A stretch of DNA of 64,000 nucleotides from Anaeramoeba flamelloides (GCA_027625915.1 JANTQA010000075.1:2914001-2978000), one strand, 5' to 3'; positions 1 through 11,620 are shown, numbered from the stretch's first letter. The notes: generated from the sequence alone by a model not told the origin. Made by a program: numbers and translations.

Positions 1-325
1 CAATTAAACACTAGAATACTTTTAAACAGACTTTTATTTTGGATTTCTAAATTTTAGATTGGGAAAAGTAATTTAAAAAAAATGATTCTCCAAAATGACA
101 ATTTAGAATAGTGATCAATAATAAAAAATCTCAATATTTTATTGCTCATTAATATTCATAAAATGGTATTATAAGAGACACTTGAACCTAAAAAATTAAT
201 CTAATTTACTTTCAATTTACACCCTAGATTCTTCTATAATTAAATTATGTTGTAAGTAAATCCCTTAAATATATATTTTCATTTTTTTTCATTTTGTTGT
301 TTTCAAATTTTACTTTTAATCCTTA
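1..325. other. 5' flank of the COMMD3-like gene, no gene seen
   Basis: AT-rich sequence without a credible open frame. It lies directly upstream of the COMMD3-like start codon and presumably holds its promoter, but I recognise no motif. Confidence 0.4.
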
Positions 326-1139
326 ATGGAACTTTCAAAATCAAACCTTAATAGCCTGTCTTTATTAAAAAAAATTCCAAAGTCAGTCCACCAAGAACTT
401 CTTTCATTAATATTTGGTGTTCTTCTTCAACAAGCGGACGAAACTGAAATAGAAAGTAATAAATCCTTCTCTTTCTAAATTTTTTTTACTTCTTATTTTC
501 AAAAACCTTATTAACCAAAAACTAAAAAACAAACGGAACAATACAAACAAAAATTCAAAACAACAACATCAAAAAACTGAAAACAAACAACAAAAACAAA
601 TCGTATAACATCAAAAAACTAAAAACAAACAACAAAAACAAATCGTACAACACAAAAAAACCATTTTTTATTTGTTGCAAAACATCTTCTCTTTAGAATC
701 ACAATCATTAAAACAAATCGGCTCAACGCTTCTCAAAGAAGTATTTTCTGGTTTAATTACGATTGTTATTCAGGCAATAAAAAATAATTTAAATGCGAAA
801 TCACTTGCGCAGTTCTTAAAAGACACAAACGCACCCACTGAATTTGTTGGGCTGCTTTCAACTGCTTATGGAAAAACCTTTCAAAAAATCAAAGAAATCC
901 ATTTAGAAACAACAGGCTTTTATCTTAAAAAATTAATTGACATTAATTGGAGGATGGACTACATCATTAAATCAAATAAAATCGAGCAGATCGATAAGCC
1001 CGTTTATTTTATTGATCTCAATTTACAAAAAAAAGATGGACAAATTGAAAAACTCAAATTCTCATGTGACACTAACCAACTCCAAGATCTTGTCACAACA
1101 TTAAAAGATGCCGTTCTTGCAAAAAAAACCTTAAAATAA
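326..1139 (+). CDS. COMMD3: COMM domain-containing protein, COMMD3-like (2 exons)
   Basis: Two exons, 326-455 and 697-1139, joined across a GT-AG intron at 456-696. The join is phase-consistent (43 codons plus 1 base, then 2 bases) and gives about 190 residues, close to the usual 195 of COMMD3. The start is the ATG opening MELSKSNL, which also resembles the COMMD3 N-terminus. The second exon holds the C-terminal COMM domain: INWRMDYIIKSN, then KPVYFIDLNLQ, then KLKFSCDTNQLQDLV, matching the conserved W-R-x-D/E-Y, P-x-Y and SC-x3-QLQDL-V positions of COMMD3. Known family role: COMMD proteins form a hetero-decameric ring in the CCC complex, which works with Retriever and WASH in endosomal cargo recycling. 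I see no frame breaks. The subfamily is assigned from remembered motif similarity; another COMMD paralogue is possible. Confidence 0.85.
565..648. repeat. Two-copy 42-bp tandem repeat inside the COMMD3 intron
   Basis: Two head-to-tail copies (565-606 and 607-648) of a 42-bp A/C-rich unit beginning AACATCAAAAAACT and ending in CAAATCGTA. They differ at a few bases. The repeat lies wholly inside the intron and adds nothing to the coding frame. Confidence 0.75.
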
Positions 1140-1400
1140 TCCATTTTTTCCGTTCCTTAGTTACCCCGTAACCTTAGAATAAATATATAGTAATTTATTC
1201 TAATAAACTACATTTATTATTTTGTCTTTGTCTTTTTTTAGTTCAAGTTCCGTTTCTTTCACCAAACGAACTTTCCAAAAAAAACACAACCCAAACTAAT
1301 TAACTAATTTACTCTTTATTTTTTGTTTTTTTTTTTTCTTTTTTTTCATTTTTTTTCTTCTTGAATTTTTAATTTTTTTCTCAAGAAAAAAAAGACAAAG

Positions 1401-1830
1401 TAACTTTTTTCCCAAAAAGAAGAAGACCAAATATTTTCTGAAAAAAAGAACCCCAAATACACCAAAAAACAAATCGAAAAAGAAAAAGATCAAGAATTTA
1501 TTCCACCTCCAAATTCAGACCGTATCTAAATTGTTCTTATCAAATTCCTATTTACTTTATTTGAAATTTAGATAGGATTAAAATTCCAACTGACTATCTT
1601 TTTTCAATTCTTCAACTTTCTTTCCTTTGGGGTTTTCAAGAAAGCAAAAATTTAACCGAGTACATACAAAGAATAAAAATGAATTATTTGAATAACAAAA
1701 AGAGAGTACCAATTTTTATTTTTTGTTTCTCTTGACATTTTGTGGGTATATTCAAAAAATTAAGGACTATTATAATTTTCTGTTCTCTGAGGGTTGGAAT
1801 ATTATACATCAACCAATAAAAATGATTTAA
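1401..1830 (+). CDS. Possible 3' exons of an unidentified gene with short introns
   Basis: Three coding-looking blocks join in frame across two very short GT-AG introns. Block one (about 1403-1522) reads as a K/E/Q-rich stretch ending IPPPNSD. A 50-base intron beginning GTATCT and ending TTTAG follows. Block two contains KIPTDYLFSILQLSFLWGF. A roughly 60-base intron beginning GTACCA follows, and block three ends GWNIIHQPIKMI and a TAA. Both joins keep phase. The residues look like real protein rather than random AT-rich frame. I found no start codon or upstream exon between here and the COMMD3 stop, and I do not recognise the product. Part of the block overlaps a weaker minus-strand reading. 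Confidence 0.3.
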
Positions 1831-1992
1831 AAGTGTGTGATTTTAAGGAAAGCCAAAATGTTAGAAATCAATGATTTTTTTAATGAAAATTTAAAAAGCA
1901 CTTATTGATCCAAAAATGTTTCCAAAATTCACAAACAAAACAAGTTATAGGAAAAATTAAAATCAATTTTATTTTCCTCTTGGCCAACTTAC

Positions 1993-2107
1993 CTTCCACT
2001 TTATCTGAAAATATATTTATACAATCAAAGTCAACTTTATTATCATTTATTTTTACTTTTGATTCTTTTTTAAAACAAACCTTCAATAATTCAAATTTTG
2101 ATTCCAT
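1993..2107 (-). CDS. Possible first exon of an unidentified minus-strand gene
   Basis: An ATG at 2107-2105 opens MESKFELLKVCFKKES and continues for 38 codons to DKVE, where a canonical GTAAGT donor follows (donor G at 1992). A phase-compatible acceptor near 1635 could add a few codons ending KKVEELKKDSQLEF, giving a protein of only about 53 residues. That downstream exon would overlap the plus-strand candidate at 1401-1830, so at most one of the two models is right there. Product not recognised. Confidence 0.25.
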
Positions 2108-2216
2108 GTAATCAAATGATTCTTTTTTTTTATTCCAATGATTAACCAATTATCAACTCATTTCTTGTTTAAATTTGGGTTTTCTCACAGAACCCCATCA
2201 TTCCCAAAATTTTATA

Positions 2217-2414
2217 AAGTCAGTTTCAAATTTAAGGTACAAACTTTCAACAAAATTTAAGGCATAAAAAAATCTCAAATTAAGGCACAAAATTTGTAAA
2301 TTTTTTTTTTTTACAAATTATTTTAATAAATTCTAAATTTTGTACAATAATTCGAGATTTTTATTTCTGCCTTAATTTTCATTGAAGTTTGAACCTTAAA
2401 AGTAGAACTCACTG
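2217..2414. mobile_element. 198-bp MITE sharing TIRs with the 6.6-kb Tc1/mariner-like element
   Basis: The two halves are an inverted repeat of roughly 90 bp. The left end reads AAGTCAGTTTCAAATTTAAG, and the complement of the right end reads CAGTGAGTTCTACTTTTAAG. It is flanked by TA on both sides (2215-2216 and 2415-2416). Internal AAGGCACAAA/TCTCAAA motifs match the subterminal repeats of the element at 15500-22125. It has no coding capacity. The likely origin is an internal-deletion derivative mobilised by the same transposase (inference). Confidence 0.8.
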
Positions 2415-2416
2415 TA

Positions 2417-4174
2417 ATGAATAAATATTTTTTTGAAAAATCATTAAGGAAGTAAGTACATTTTATAATTTTTGTATAATTTTAATTACGCAAACCTTAC
2501 TGAAATAAGATTTTTTGAGTTTCATGGGATATTGAAATTTTGAACTCAAAATATCATTCACTATTCTATTTTTGAAAAGAAAAAGAACCCAAACTAAACC
2601 TGAGTTGAATCTTGAATTTTTCAATTTTTTTGAACATTTTTTTATTAAATTTTTGGTTTTTATTAAATTAGGTTTTGGATCTTGAAATGTGTTTATTTGA
2701 ATGAGCGAAATTAATTATAGAGTAAAAATAAAAAAAAAATAGAAACTGAAAAGATGTGTCTTTTTGAAACAAATATTTTCTATTAGAAGACCAAACACGA
2801 AAGATCACATTTCCAAATAAATTGGGTAAAATTAAAAATGAAAAAATTAAAAATAGATAAAAACCTATTTTAGAATATTTATTTTATCTTCTTAATTTGG
2901 ATGAATAAAAAAACAAGTTATATTCTTGGATTTCTCATTAAAATTACTATTTATTATTATTTTATAAAATGTATTTTTTTACTAATTTTCTGTAAGGATT
3001 CTTTTTTCAAGATTTTTATCAAACAAAACAAAACAAAGAATACTGTTTCAAAAATTAAAATAGAGGAGTTGAATTCTTAGAACAAAAAAACAGTTACCAA
3101 AGATTCAATTCAAAATATTTTAAAAATTTTTAAAAAATATCAATCATGATTCAGAATTATTTTGAGTTCTCATTTTAATGGAAAATAAATAATTATAAAA
3201 TCAAACGAATTTTTCAATAAATATTAATTTCTAATGAGTAATTCAAGAAATATCCTATTTTCTCAACCCAAACAAGAATTAGATAAATTAAAGGAAAATA
3301 GAATTTTTCAATTCATTTTGAAAATTCTTTAGAAATAAAAAGTAATTTGGTTCTTTAATATTTCCCCAACAAAAGTATTTTCATAAAGAGTTTCAAATTA
3401 AAACCAAATTAAAAAAAGAATAAATAATTTTATTAACTATCAATTAGAAGAGATCAAGAAATAAATATTTTTATTTATTTTTTCTTGATCTATGTTTTTA
3501 TTTGTTTTGATTATTTTTTTTGTTGGTAAGTAAAAATATATTACAATAGGATATATCTAAAGAAGTTCACACATTAATAAAATATAATTTTTTTAAGTTA
3601 AAGAAATGGTTTTAATGATTTATTTTTGCTAACTGTGATAATCAAATCTTGTAAAATGGAGTTACTTCATTAAAAATAATTAAATATTTTTCAATAAAAT
3701 AAATATTTGATAGCGTTGTGCTTGGTATTTTTTTAAATAATTTTTTAATTATTTATGATGTTTTTTATGTTTATACCCCATAAGAATTCATTTTTTGCTC
3801 TAAATGGAATCAAAAGAAAGTTTATTTTGTTTAAAAACCGTTTGGATGTCATCTAAAAAAATGATTTTTTCGTATTGTGTTATCAGAATAAAATAATTTT
3901 TGATTTTTTTGAAAAAATTATTCTTTAAAGGTACATAAATATGTTGAAAATGTTTTATAAAAAATTATATATTCGAGGTTCTTTTAATAGGATGATTCCA
4001 AATTTTAAATTTTTAGGATTTGTTAAATTCTAAAAATAGAATCTTTATTTGAACTCTGTTTTTTTTTATATTTTTAAAGGGGTTATATGATAATTGGATC
4101 AAGAGGGTTTTAATTTTTGGACCTTTTCAATGAAAATTTCAAATTTTGATTACAAAAAATAAAATATATTTAAT
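2417..4174. other. Long AT-rich intergenic stretch with diverged repeat, no gene
   Basis: No convincing frame. About 2447-3085 is a diverged repeat: the stretches around 2590-2715 and 3010-3085 recur in inverted orientation near 61050-61160 and 58040-58110. A TTAAGGRAGTA motif at its left edge recurs at 8880, 25765, 55610, 56630 and, inverted, near 57990. Confidence 0.4.
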
Positions 4175-5087
4175 AATTGTGACTCACCCAGAAACAATAA
4201 ATTGATAAATATATATTTAAACTATTTTTCAGTCAAAGGGAACCAATTTTAATGGTATAATACACGTGTTTAAAGGGTTTGCATAGATATTAGAAGAAAA
4301 ATTTTATTTTGGAAATTTTCAAAATTGAAATCATTTTTTCACATTTCTACACATTTTTGTTTTTTTTTTTCGATTTTTTTCTTAAAAACGTCATTCATTT
4401 GCATAAATTTTTTTTTATTGCAAGATCAATAGTTACTTGGTAAAAACGTCTTATTCTAAGGTCATTGGAACCATGTACAGATTATTGAGAAATCTATTGA
4501 TTTCTATTGCAATTCAATTTGATCTTTGATCTTGATATTTGGTTAATAAATCTGAATAATTTTCACTTCATTTTCATTTCCTTTTTCAAATAGATACCAA
4601 AAATACCAACAAACTTTGTTTGGGGGCTTAATTTCTAAAAGAAAGGTATGGAAAATAAAGTGAAAAATGTTTCATATTTATTATTCAAATACCAGTAAAA
4701 GTTTAAAACGAACATCATTGTTTTTCTCAATAGGGCCCTAAGAATTTGAGTTTTTCAATTTTTAAGAAAAGATATTGATTAATTAGTTTTCTTTCAGACA
4801 TGTATCAACATTTCTTTGATGTGTATTATTCTCTTTATTTCTTATTTGTTCTTCAAAAGTCAATTATATAAAATAATTGATATTTGAAAAAAACGTTGGG
4901 CCCCTTTGACTGAAACAGAGTTTATATATATATATATATATTCTTTAGTATTCAAAATAAAAATAATGATAAAATCTGATTCGTAATTTACTTTTTAATT
5001 ATTATAAACAAACCAAAGTTTAATAACTACGATATATTTTATAAATAAAATAATAAACCTAAAACGAAAAAAAAGTGAGTTACAATT
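4175..5087. mobile_element. MITE B copy 1 (TTGTGACTCAC ends), interrupted by MITE A copy 1
   Basis: The left end AATTGTGACTCACC (4175) and the right end GTGAGTTACAATT (to 5087) are inverted copies. Without the internal 4218-4924 element, the arms form a roughly 206-bp unit that aligns in inverted orientation with the copy at 5698-5880, including CTTTAGTATTCAA and AAATCTGATT. It is non-coding. Confidence 0.65.
4218..4924. mobile_element. MITE A copy 1 (CAGTCAAAGGG TIRs), nested in MITE B
   Basis: The TIRs read TTTCAGTCAAAGGG at about 4226-4240 and CCCCTTTGACTGAAA at about 4901-4915, with outer TTAAACT and AGTTTA. The element is roughly 700 bp, non-coding, and sits in an AT-dinucleotide run within the left part of MITE B. 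The same ends bound the elements at 32679-33225 and 39816-40380, although the interior here differs. Confidence 0.65.
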
Positions 5088-5500
5088 TTTAAAATATTCA
5101 TTAAAGTTTTTTTATTGGTTAATTTTTACTGAAAAAAAGTTAACATGAAGATTTTTTGCAAATAAATATATTCATTTGAAAAGAAATTATATGGCCTGGA
5201 TTTTCTTAGTGATTATTTATCTTTTCCAAAATCATTTTTTTTTAACATGATCATTGGCAAAATCAAAAGTAAAATAAAAAAAAAAATCCAAAAAGAAATA
5301 GACAGAAAGATAAAAAAAAGCAAGAAAAAGAAAAAGAAAAACAAAAATTTGAAAAAGTAAAACAAAAAGTTGCAAAATTTAAAAAAATGATTCTTATCCA
5401 AAAATTTGAATATATTATTTTGATAATTATATTAGATTAAAAACCTCAAAAAAACTTTCATTAATATTATTAAGCGAGTCAAAAAATTTGGGATCTAGTT

Positions 5501-5533
<33 letters not shown>

Positions 5534-5697
5534 GTATATTATATATAAATATATCTTCAGGAAATTTAATAAACATTATGAAAAATTGAGAATGTAATGT
5601 CTTCTAAAATGAATATAATTATTTGCAAAAAAATTTGTGGTTCAATTTTTTTTCAGTGATATTCCATCAATAAAAAATCTCTAATATTCATTTCAAA

Positions 5698-5880
5698 AAT
5701 TGTGACTCACTTTTTTTTAGATTTTAGGTTTATTTTTTTTTCAAGTTTTAAATATCAGGTTTTTATATAGTTAGAATGATTTAAAAGTGAATTAAAAATC
5801 AGATTTCGTTATTAATTGTTATTGAATACTAAAGTACATTTTTTTTTTTTTCAATTTATGATTTCAGGTGAGTCACAATT
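5698..5880. mobile_element. MITE B copy 2 (inverted relative to copy 1)
   Basis: A 183-bp unit begins AATTGTGACTCAC and ends GTGAGTCACAATT. Its interior is the reverse complement of the copy at 4175-5087. The sequence between the copies (5088-5697) also shows inverted similarity at its two edges, so the pair forms a large imperfect palindrome. Confidence 0.7.
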
Positions 5881-6859
5881 TTTGAAATGGTATTTATCAC
5901 AATTTAAATCATTTTTGCATGAACAAAATTTATTTTGAATTTTCGCTATAAAATTACTTTTTTCCTAAATATATAGTACAGAAATTTATATTTTAAAAGA
6001 TCGGATTTTATCTTAGAACAGAAACATAATTTCTTATTAAGATTTGTGTCTTAGCTTTAAAAATTTAACTATTTATAACTATTCCTTCTTCAAGTAATAA
6101 AAATATTTTCCAATATATCTGAATAAATCGATTTTTTGGTAAACCAAAATATTGATCTCAAAAAAAGAAAAAAAACTTTTAATATCTATAATACTGACCA
6201 AAAAGACTTGATAGATATATTAATTATGAAAATGGGAATAAACAGATAAAAACTTTTTATCAAGATTAAAATAAAATGGATTCAATATTTTTCGAATTTT
6301 GGGAAAAAATGATATCAATAAACTAATCTAACTGAAAAAATCTCCTTTTCTAAAGTTTCTTTATCACTCAGATGTTTTTTGACACTTGACATCTTCAAAA
6401 TTTTTAAGATATGAGAATATCACCAAATTAAAAGATTTTAAAATTTTACCCTGCTGTCATCGAATACCGATCCCAGACAGAATCTTTTTTTACAAGATTT
6501 TTTAAAGTTTGAAATGAAAGATTGAATTTTCACAGTACTACTTGACATATAGAAAAGGCAAATATGGAAAATAGTGAATAGAATTCAGAGAATAGGACCT
6601 TAGAGTGATTATTTTCATGCTAATTAGAATAACAATATCTGAATATTTTTTCAATAAATACTTGACTCCTCCAGATTTCTTGATGACATTCAAACAAAAA
6701 AAAACGCAATAAAATCCAGTACTTTACTATACTCTTGCTTTGAGCAACTTAAAGAGCTTCTTTACTACTCTGAAGAGAAAAAATTATAACTCAAAAATCA
6801 TTTTTTATCATTTTAACTTCTTTGCAAACAATTTAATACAAAGTATTGATAATATTTGG
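5881..6859. other. AT-rich intergenic stretch with a diverged dispersed repeat
   Basis: About 6040-6500 resembles 28530-28940 in the same orientation (shared pattern: GGTAAACCAAAA, ATCTCAAAAAA, AAACTAAT, ATTTTAAAATTTT). That second copy lies in the right part of the TIR element at 25547-29177. No gene is seen before the ALG13-like start. Confidence 0.4.
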
Positions 6860-7372
6860 ATGAATATATTTGTTACTGTTGGGACGACATCATTTGTAAC
6901 ATTAATTGAAAGGATCGACACACCTGAATTTCTGGATCAATTAATTTCGAAAGGTTTTAAATCCATTACGATCCAAACAGGAAAAATCGACTATAAACCA
7001 AAGCATCTTCCAAAGTACCAAAACCTGGAAAGTGAAGTGTATGGGCTGAAGCCTTCAATTGCACAAGATTTTCAAAAATGCGATCTTGTCATAAGCCACG
7101 CAGGGGCTGGGACAATATTTGAAGCATTATATTTAAAAAAAAGCTTGATTGTTGTTGCTAATAATACGTTGATGGACAACCACCAAGTCGAAATTGCAGA
7201 AGAAATGAAGAAAAAAAAATATTTGGATTATTGTAGCGATGTTTCGAGGCTGGTTGAAGTTTTTCAAAACTTTGAACCTGAAAATATTGTTCCTTTACCC
7301 AGGCCAAATACTTTGAATTTCAAGCAATTAATAGATGAGCATATGGGCTTTTCAAAAAAAAAACAAGACTAA
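6860..7372 (+). CDS. ALG13: ALG13-like UDP-GlcNAc transferase catalytic subunit
   Basis: A 170-residue single-exon frame from the ATG opening MNIFVTVGTTSF. The frame stays open upstream, but that stretch has no ATG and no family similarity, so this start is preferred. Family features: the N-terminal FVTVGTT glycine loop; DLVISHAGAGTIFEAL, the GT28/MurG-like donor-binding signature around residues 75-90; and a downstream NNTLMDNHQVEIAEEM motif. Known role: Alg13, anchored at the ER by Alg14, adds the second GlcNAc to dolichol-PP-GlcNAc in N-glycan precursor synthesis on the cytosolic face. The length is near that of small Alg13 proteins (yeast about 200). No Alg14 partner is seen nearby. No frame break. 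Confidence 0.88.
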   Translation: MNIFVTVGTTSFVTLIERIDTPEFLDQLISKGFKSITIQTGKIDYKPKHLPKYQNLESEVYGLKPSIAQDFQKCDLVISHAGAGTIFEALYLKKSLIVVANNTLMDNHQVEIAEEMKKKKYLDYCSDVSRLVEVFQNFEPENIVPLPRPNTLNFKQLIDEHMGFSKKKQD

Positions 7373-8870
7373 AGCCGAGAATTGAAGAGGTTTTCCAAGG
7401 TAAATGATCACTAAATAAGCCATTAATTCTTTAGTCATTTCAAGCTTGAAACAAACATCAATTATTTTTCAGAAACTATTCTCTTTCTAATAAGTGTATA
7501 TTTCTATTATTTCAGGTATAACAATAAATTACGCATTTAATCCAAACAAGGAAAAAAACATTTATTTTTAATTTGGATTTTTTATTCAAACAACGATTAA
7601 CAACCCAAAGGCCTTTTTTGTTGTTTTCATTTCATTTCTTTGTGCAATTCCCTTTATTAAAGGAGATTAGAAAGAACTCTTCATTTGAAAAAAGCAAAAC
7701 AGGATGTAAAAAATGATTTAGTTAGAATAACAGAGTTTGAACAAATACCATTTGTTGAAAAATAAATGAAACAAAATTTTCATTCAGCTTTCCACAATAC
7801 AGATTTTTTAAGCAGTTTAAGGGATTAGCCTCACCATAGATTTCTCTATAATCAAAGTATGTTGTTATTGGTTGTAAATGATATTGGTGGCTCAAATAGT
7901 TTCTAAAAAATCTATTATAAATCTTATTGCACAATAAATTATTGCATTTTTTACTAATAATCAACTATTAAAAAAGTTTCATTTTGAAAAAAATTTTTTT
8001 TTAATTCCTTTTCCAAATCTAAAAATAGGAACCCAAAATATACAGTATTCTGGTCTTTAATAATTTAGATTTAGAACTTCCAAAAGTAACTATTTTTTAT
8101 TATTTTAATTTCAAAGATTAACTCAATAATCATCAAAATAAAATCCCAAAGACTGATTAGCTTTGTTTGCTTTTGATAAAGCTACTTGTAGTATCAATAT
8201 ATTTCCCTTATTTGAGAAATAATTTGTCAATAAAATTTATTCATTAATTATTTAATTTTAAAAAAAATGAATTTTTTAGTAATTAATCTACATTTCGCTA
8301 CAAATTTAAGAAAGATGTTTTGTGACTTTGTAGTCTGAATATTGATAATTCAGCCTTTAAATTTATGGCAAAATGCAGATTTTTTTTCTGAAATTGTTGA
8401 GTTTTTTACTAATACATATATCATTTTTAATTGATGAGATCAACAAATATTACTACTTGACTAATCGATTTTTTAGAGACATTTGAACCATGTAGCACTA
8501 ATGTGATTTACACCCAATAACAACATACTTTGTTCCTAGGCTTCTCCTTGGTAAACTTTAATCCCTTAACATTTCAAATTTTTAATATTCTAAATACAAA
8601 ATAAAAAAATCCAACAAAATTTTAATTCAACTTTCCAAAAAAGATTTTTAAAGCGATGTAATTTTTCAAACTATGTACTTGTGTCAATAAGTTTTGGTTA
8701 TTAATTTTCTCTTTTAGAAATGGGGATCTTTGATGTTTTATTTTAATTCTTGAGAGGTGTGGTTTTTTTGGGAAAGCTGAATGAAAATTTTGATCTTTTT
8801 TCTTTTGTATTAACAGTATGAGTAAATTTATAGAGACTAATTTTGATCGTTTATTTCTCAAAATTAAATG
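7373..8870. other. Intergenic, no supported gene
   Basis: Short minus-strand frames here have no recognisable motif or intron structure. A stretch around 7775-7800 (TTTTCATTCAGCTTTCC) recurs inverted near 8765 and more weakly near 8625, suggesting old repeat sequence. Confidence 0.35.
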
Positions 8871-8874
8871 GAGA

Positions 8875-9340
8875 AAATAATCGAGTTAAGGGAGTAATAT
8901 TTTATAAAAATAAAAATGATAACTTGCCAAGTACTTTAAAAAAAAAATTTTTTTTTTGTAATTTGTGTTTTGTATTATAACAGATAAGTTAACCTCATTT
9001 TAATGTTTTATTAATTTGAGTCTATTTTTTGAAATCCAAAATTCACATGTTTCCTAATATAAAACTAAAAAAAAAAAGTGAATATTTTTTATTAAAAATT
9101 AAGTTAATTCTTGAAAAATGGGAAAATAGATAATTTTAGTTTTATGTTGGAAAGTCTTGATTTTAGATGAAATTGTTTATTTTTTTGTTATTTTTAATAA
9201 TTAATATTTCAATTGAAATCTCAACAAATAAAATTATTAGAATATAGATGATTAAAAAAATGTAAAATTTTGATAAAAGTTGAACCAAAGTTAATCAAAG
9301 AAATTTTGATCTACTAAAATAAAAAAATTTTTTTATTCTT
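8875..9340. repeat. Dispersed repeat D, copy 1
   Basis: Matches 25765-26210 along its length and 11352-11585 over its second half, all in the same orientation. Shared landmarks are AAGTTAATTCTTGAAAA, TTTTATGTTGGAAAGT and ATTAATATTTCAATT. Non-coding. In the 25.8-kb copy it lies inside a TIR element, so D is probably part of a DNA transposon body. Confidence 0.65.
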
Positions 9341-9369
9341 TAAAGTTTGAAAAAAAAAAAAAGTGATTT

Positions 9370-11340
9370 AATATTATTATTATGATTATGGAAGAAGTGT
9401 AAATTACACTCTAGTTGCCCTTAACCTTCAATTAACTTTCAGAAATTTAATCTTGAAAACATAGAGTTCACGATTATTGATTGATGGTAATAATTACAAA
9501 CTATCATGTCTTGAAATTAAGTCATTAAGATTTGTTTTGTAAAATTTATTTTGAAAAATTAATCTATATTTTTCAGTGGAAGGACATACCTATAAAAAAT
9601 GATCAATATTTTAATGAATTTCCTTCTGTTTATACTTTAAACAGAAAGGGCTATATTTATTTGAATTTATATTGATTGCATAGTCATATCTGTTTAAACA
9701 CTTGGTAAATGTTCTGAATTTTCGATTTGTGGAGCTTGAGGGGGAACTTCATATTTTAAAGTTTTATATAAATAATTTTGATACTATATTATTGTGAAAT
9801 ATTTTTGGGGGTGTAGTAGAGTGCCTAGATTTTTTTTCATTTGAGAAATTCAAAAAAAATTTTGGAAATTTTCTTTTTATTTCTAAAATTAAAAAAAACT
9901 GAAGGCGGTTTTCCAAAATTTAAAAGAATTGCGCAAAATCTTTTATTTTATTCAATTTTGTTGAATTTTAGAAAATAGAAGGATACTTCCAACTTGTAGA
10001 ATTCAACAACTCGTTATATATATATATTTATATATTACAATTTTTAGTTCAATAAATATCTTTTGAATTCCAATTGTTTTTCTTGTTTGTTCTTTGATTA
10101 AATTTTATTAATTTTTTCTTAATAAAGAAGAGATAAATTTTCTAATTTTCTTTATGAATTTGATTTTTATTTTATTTACTGAAATTACCAACTTTTCAAT
10201 TTTAAATTCTGTTTTGTAAATAATAATTGGTATATTTCTGTTTATTTTACATATTTGAGTAATACCTGAATTAATCCAAGAATTTAAATAATTTATCGTT
10301 TTTATTTGATAAATATATATATATATATTTCGAACCCCCTGTCAATTATTTTTTATAAAGGATTTAAATAATCTAATTTTCAAACTAGTGTTAGTAGATT
10401 ATTATAAAAGAATTAATACTAGTTGTTATAAGTTTCTTTAGATTTTTTTAAATTATAAACTATTTGTGAGATTTTATCTAAATATATACCCAAATATTTA
10501 ATTTTTTAAAAAATCTTTTGATATAACTATTTTATCTTTATTAGGGTTTAATCCAAATTGAATAACAATATTATCTATTAAATTTAATTTCTGATTTAAT
10601 TGGATTTTATTTCCTTTTATTATTAAGATTAAATCATTTATAAAATGTTTGGCAACAGTTTGTTAAAGATTTCGATTTTGAATAAAAGAAAATGTGAAAT
10701 TAGAGACAATAAAATCGGAGATAAAATATCTCCTTGGTATATACCAAGATTTCTTCTTGATAGTATTTTAATAAAAACAATTTAATAATTTCGTATCAAA
10801 TAAACTTTTTTATTGTTTTATTAATTATTTTAAAATTAATTGAGTCAAAAGATTTTGCTAGATCAATCGTTATACTAAATATTTTATCATTTTCTCTTTC
10901 ATTATTTGATTTTATGGTATGATAAGTATTTTTGAATTTTTATATTGGAATACGAGTATCATATTTTTTATAGAGTTAAATTGAAATTTATTAATAAATT
11001 CCCAACAAGGTTCAATTAGTTTATATAAGATTTTTTTGAAATAATCTTGATATATTATTGTTAATTGAAATTGGTATATAATTTAAAGTTACTACTTCGT
11101 TTCATTTTTTATTAATAAACAAAATTGACCGTTTTTTAATATATTCTATATTATTCTTAACTGAATTAATCACCAATGGTTAAATATTTTCTGAATTTTA
11201 CTAAGATATTTTTATAATTTTTATTTTCAATTGGGATTAAATCAATATTATTTTCAACCTCACTCATATATTTCAAATTGTCAATTTTTTAAAATCCCAC
11301 AACATATTTGTTTTTTAAATGTTTATTAAATTTAACTAGC
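9370..11340 (-). mobile_element. Decayed LINE copy 2 (5'-truncated, RT remnants)
   Basis: A minus-strand non-LTR retrotransposon remnant with no long open frame. Recognisable reverse-transcriptase pieces in reverse complement are DLAKSFDSI near 10850-10870, YQGDILSPILL near 10720-10750, and IIQFGLNPNKDK near 10540-10560, equivalent to IIQFGLKPNKDK of the copy at 27480. The position of the catalytic FADD motif (about 10640) is degraded. The 3' end is the AT-rich tail at 9370-9420 with a short hairpin. It is 5'-truncated near 11340 and dead. Confidence 0.75.
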
Positions 11341-11351
11341 CTATTATTTTT

Positions 11352-11585
11352 ATTAACAATAAAGTTAATTCTTGAAAATGGGAAATACTAATTTTTGGTT
11401 TTAGGTTGTAAAGTATTAATTTTGAAAGTAAATTTTTTATATTGTTATTATTTTTCAATGATTAATATTTTAATAAAAATCTCAGCCTTATAAAATTAAT
11501 TTAGGTATAGACGATTAAATAACTGTAAATTTAATAGAATTATAATAAAAATTTTATCAATGAAATTGAGATCTCTTAGGAAAAA
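11352..11585. repeat. Dispersed repeat D, copy 2 (second half only)
   Basis: Aligns with 9090-9340 and 25980-26210 (GTTAATTCTTGAAAATGG, then TAATATTTTAAT, then GAGATCT). As at 9340, it is followed within a few dozen bases by a minus-strand LINE-type tail. Confidence 0.6.
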
Positions 11586-11620
11586 ATTTTTTTTAATCTT
11601 TTTTTTTTTATTATTTAACG

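Noticed and set aside
1296-1493. Minus-strand K/F-rich frame
   Set aside because: Antisense of a T-rich tract and of the K/E-rich candidate exon; no protein character.
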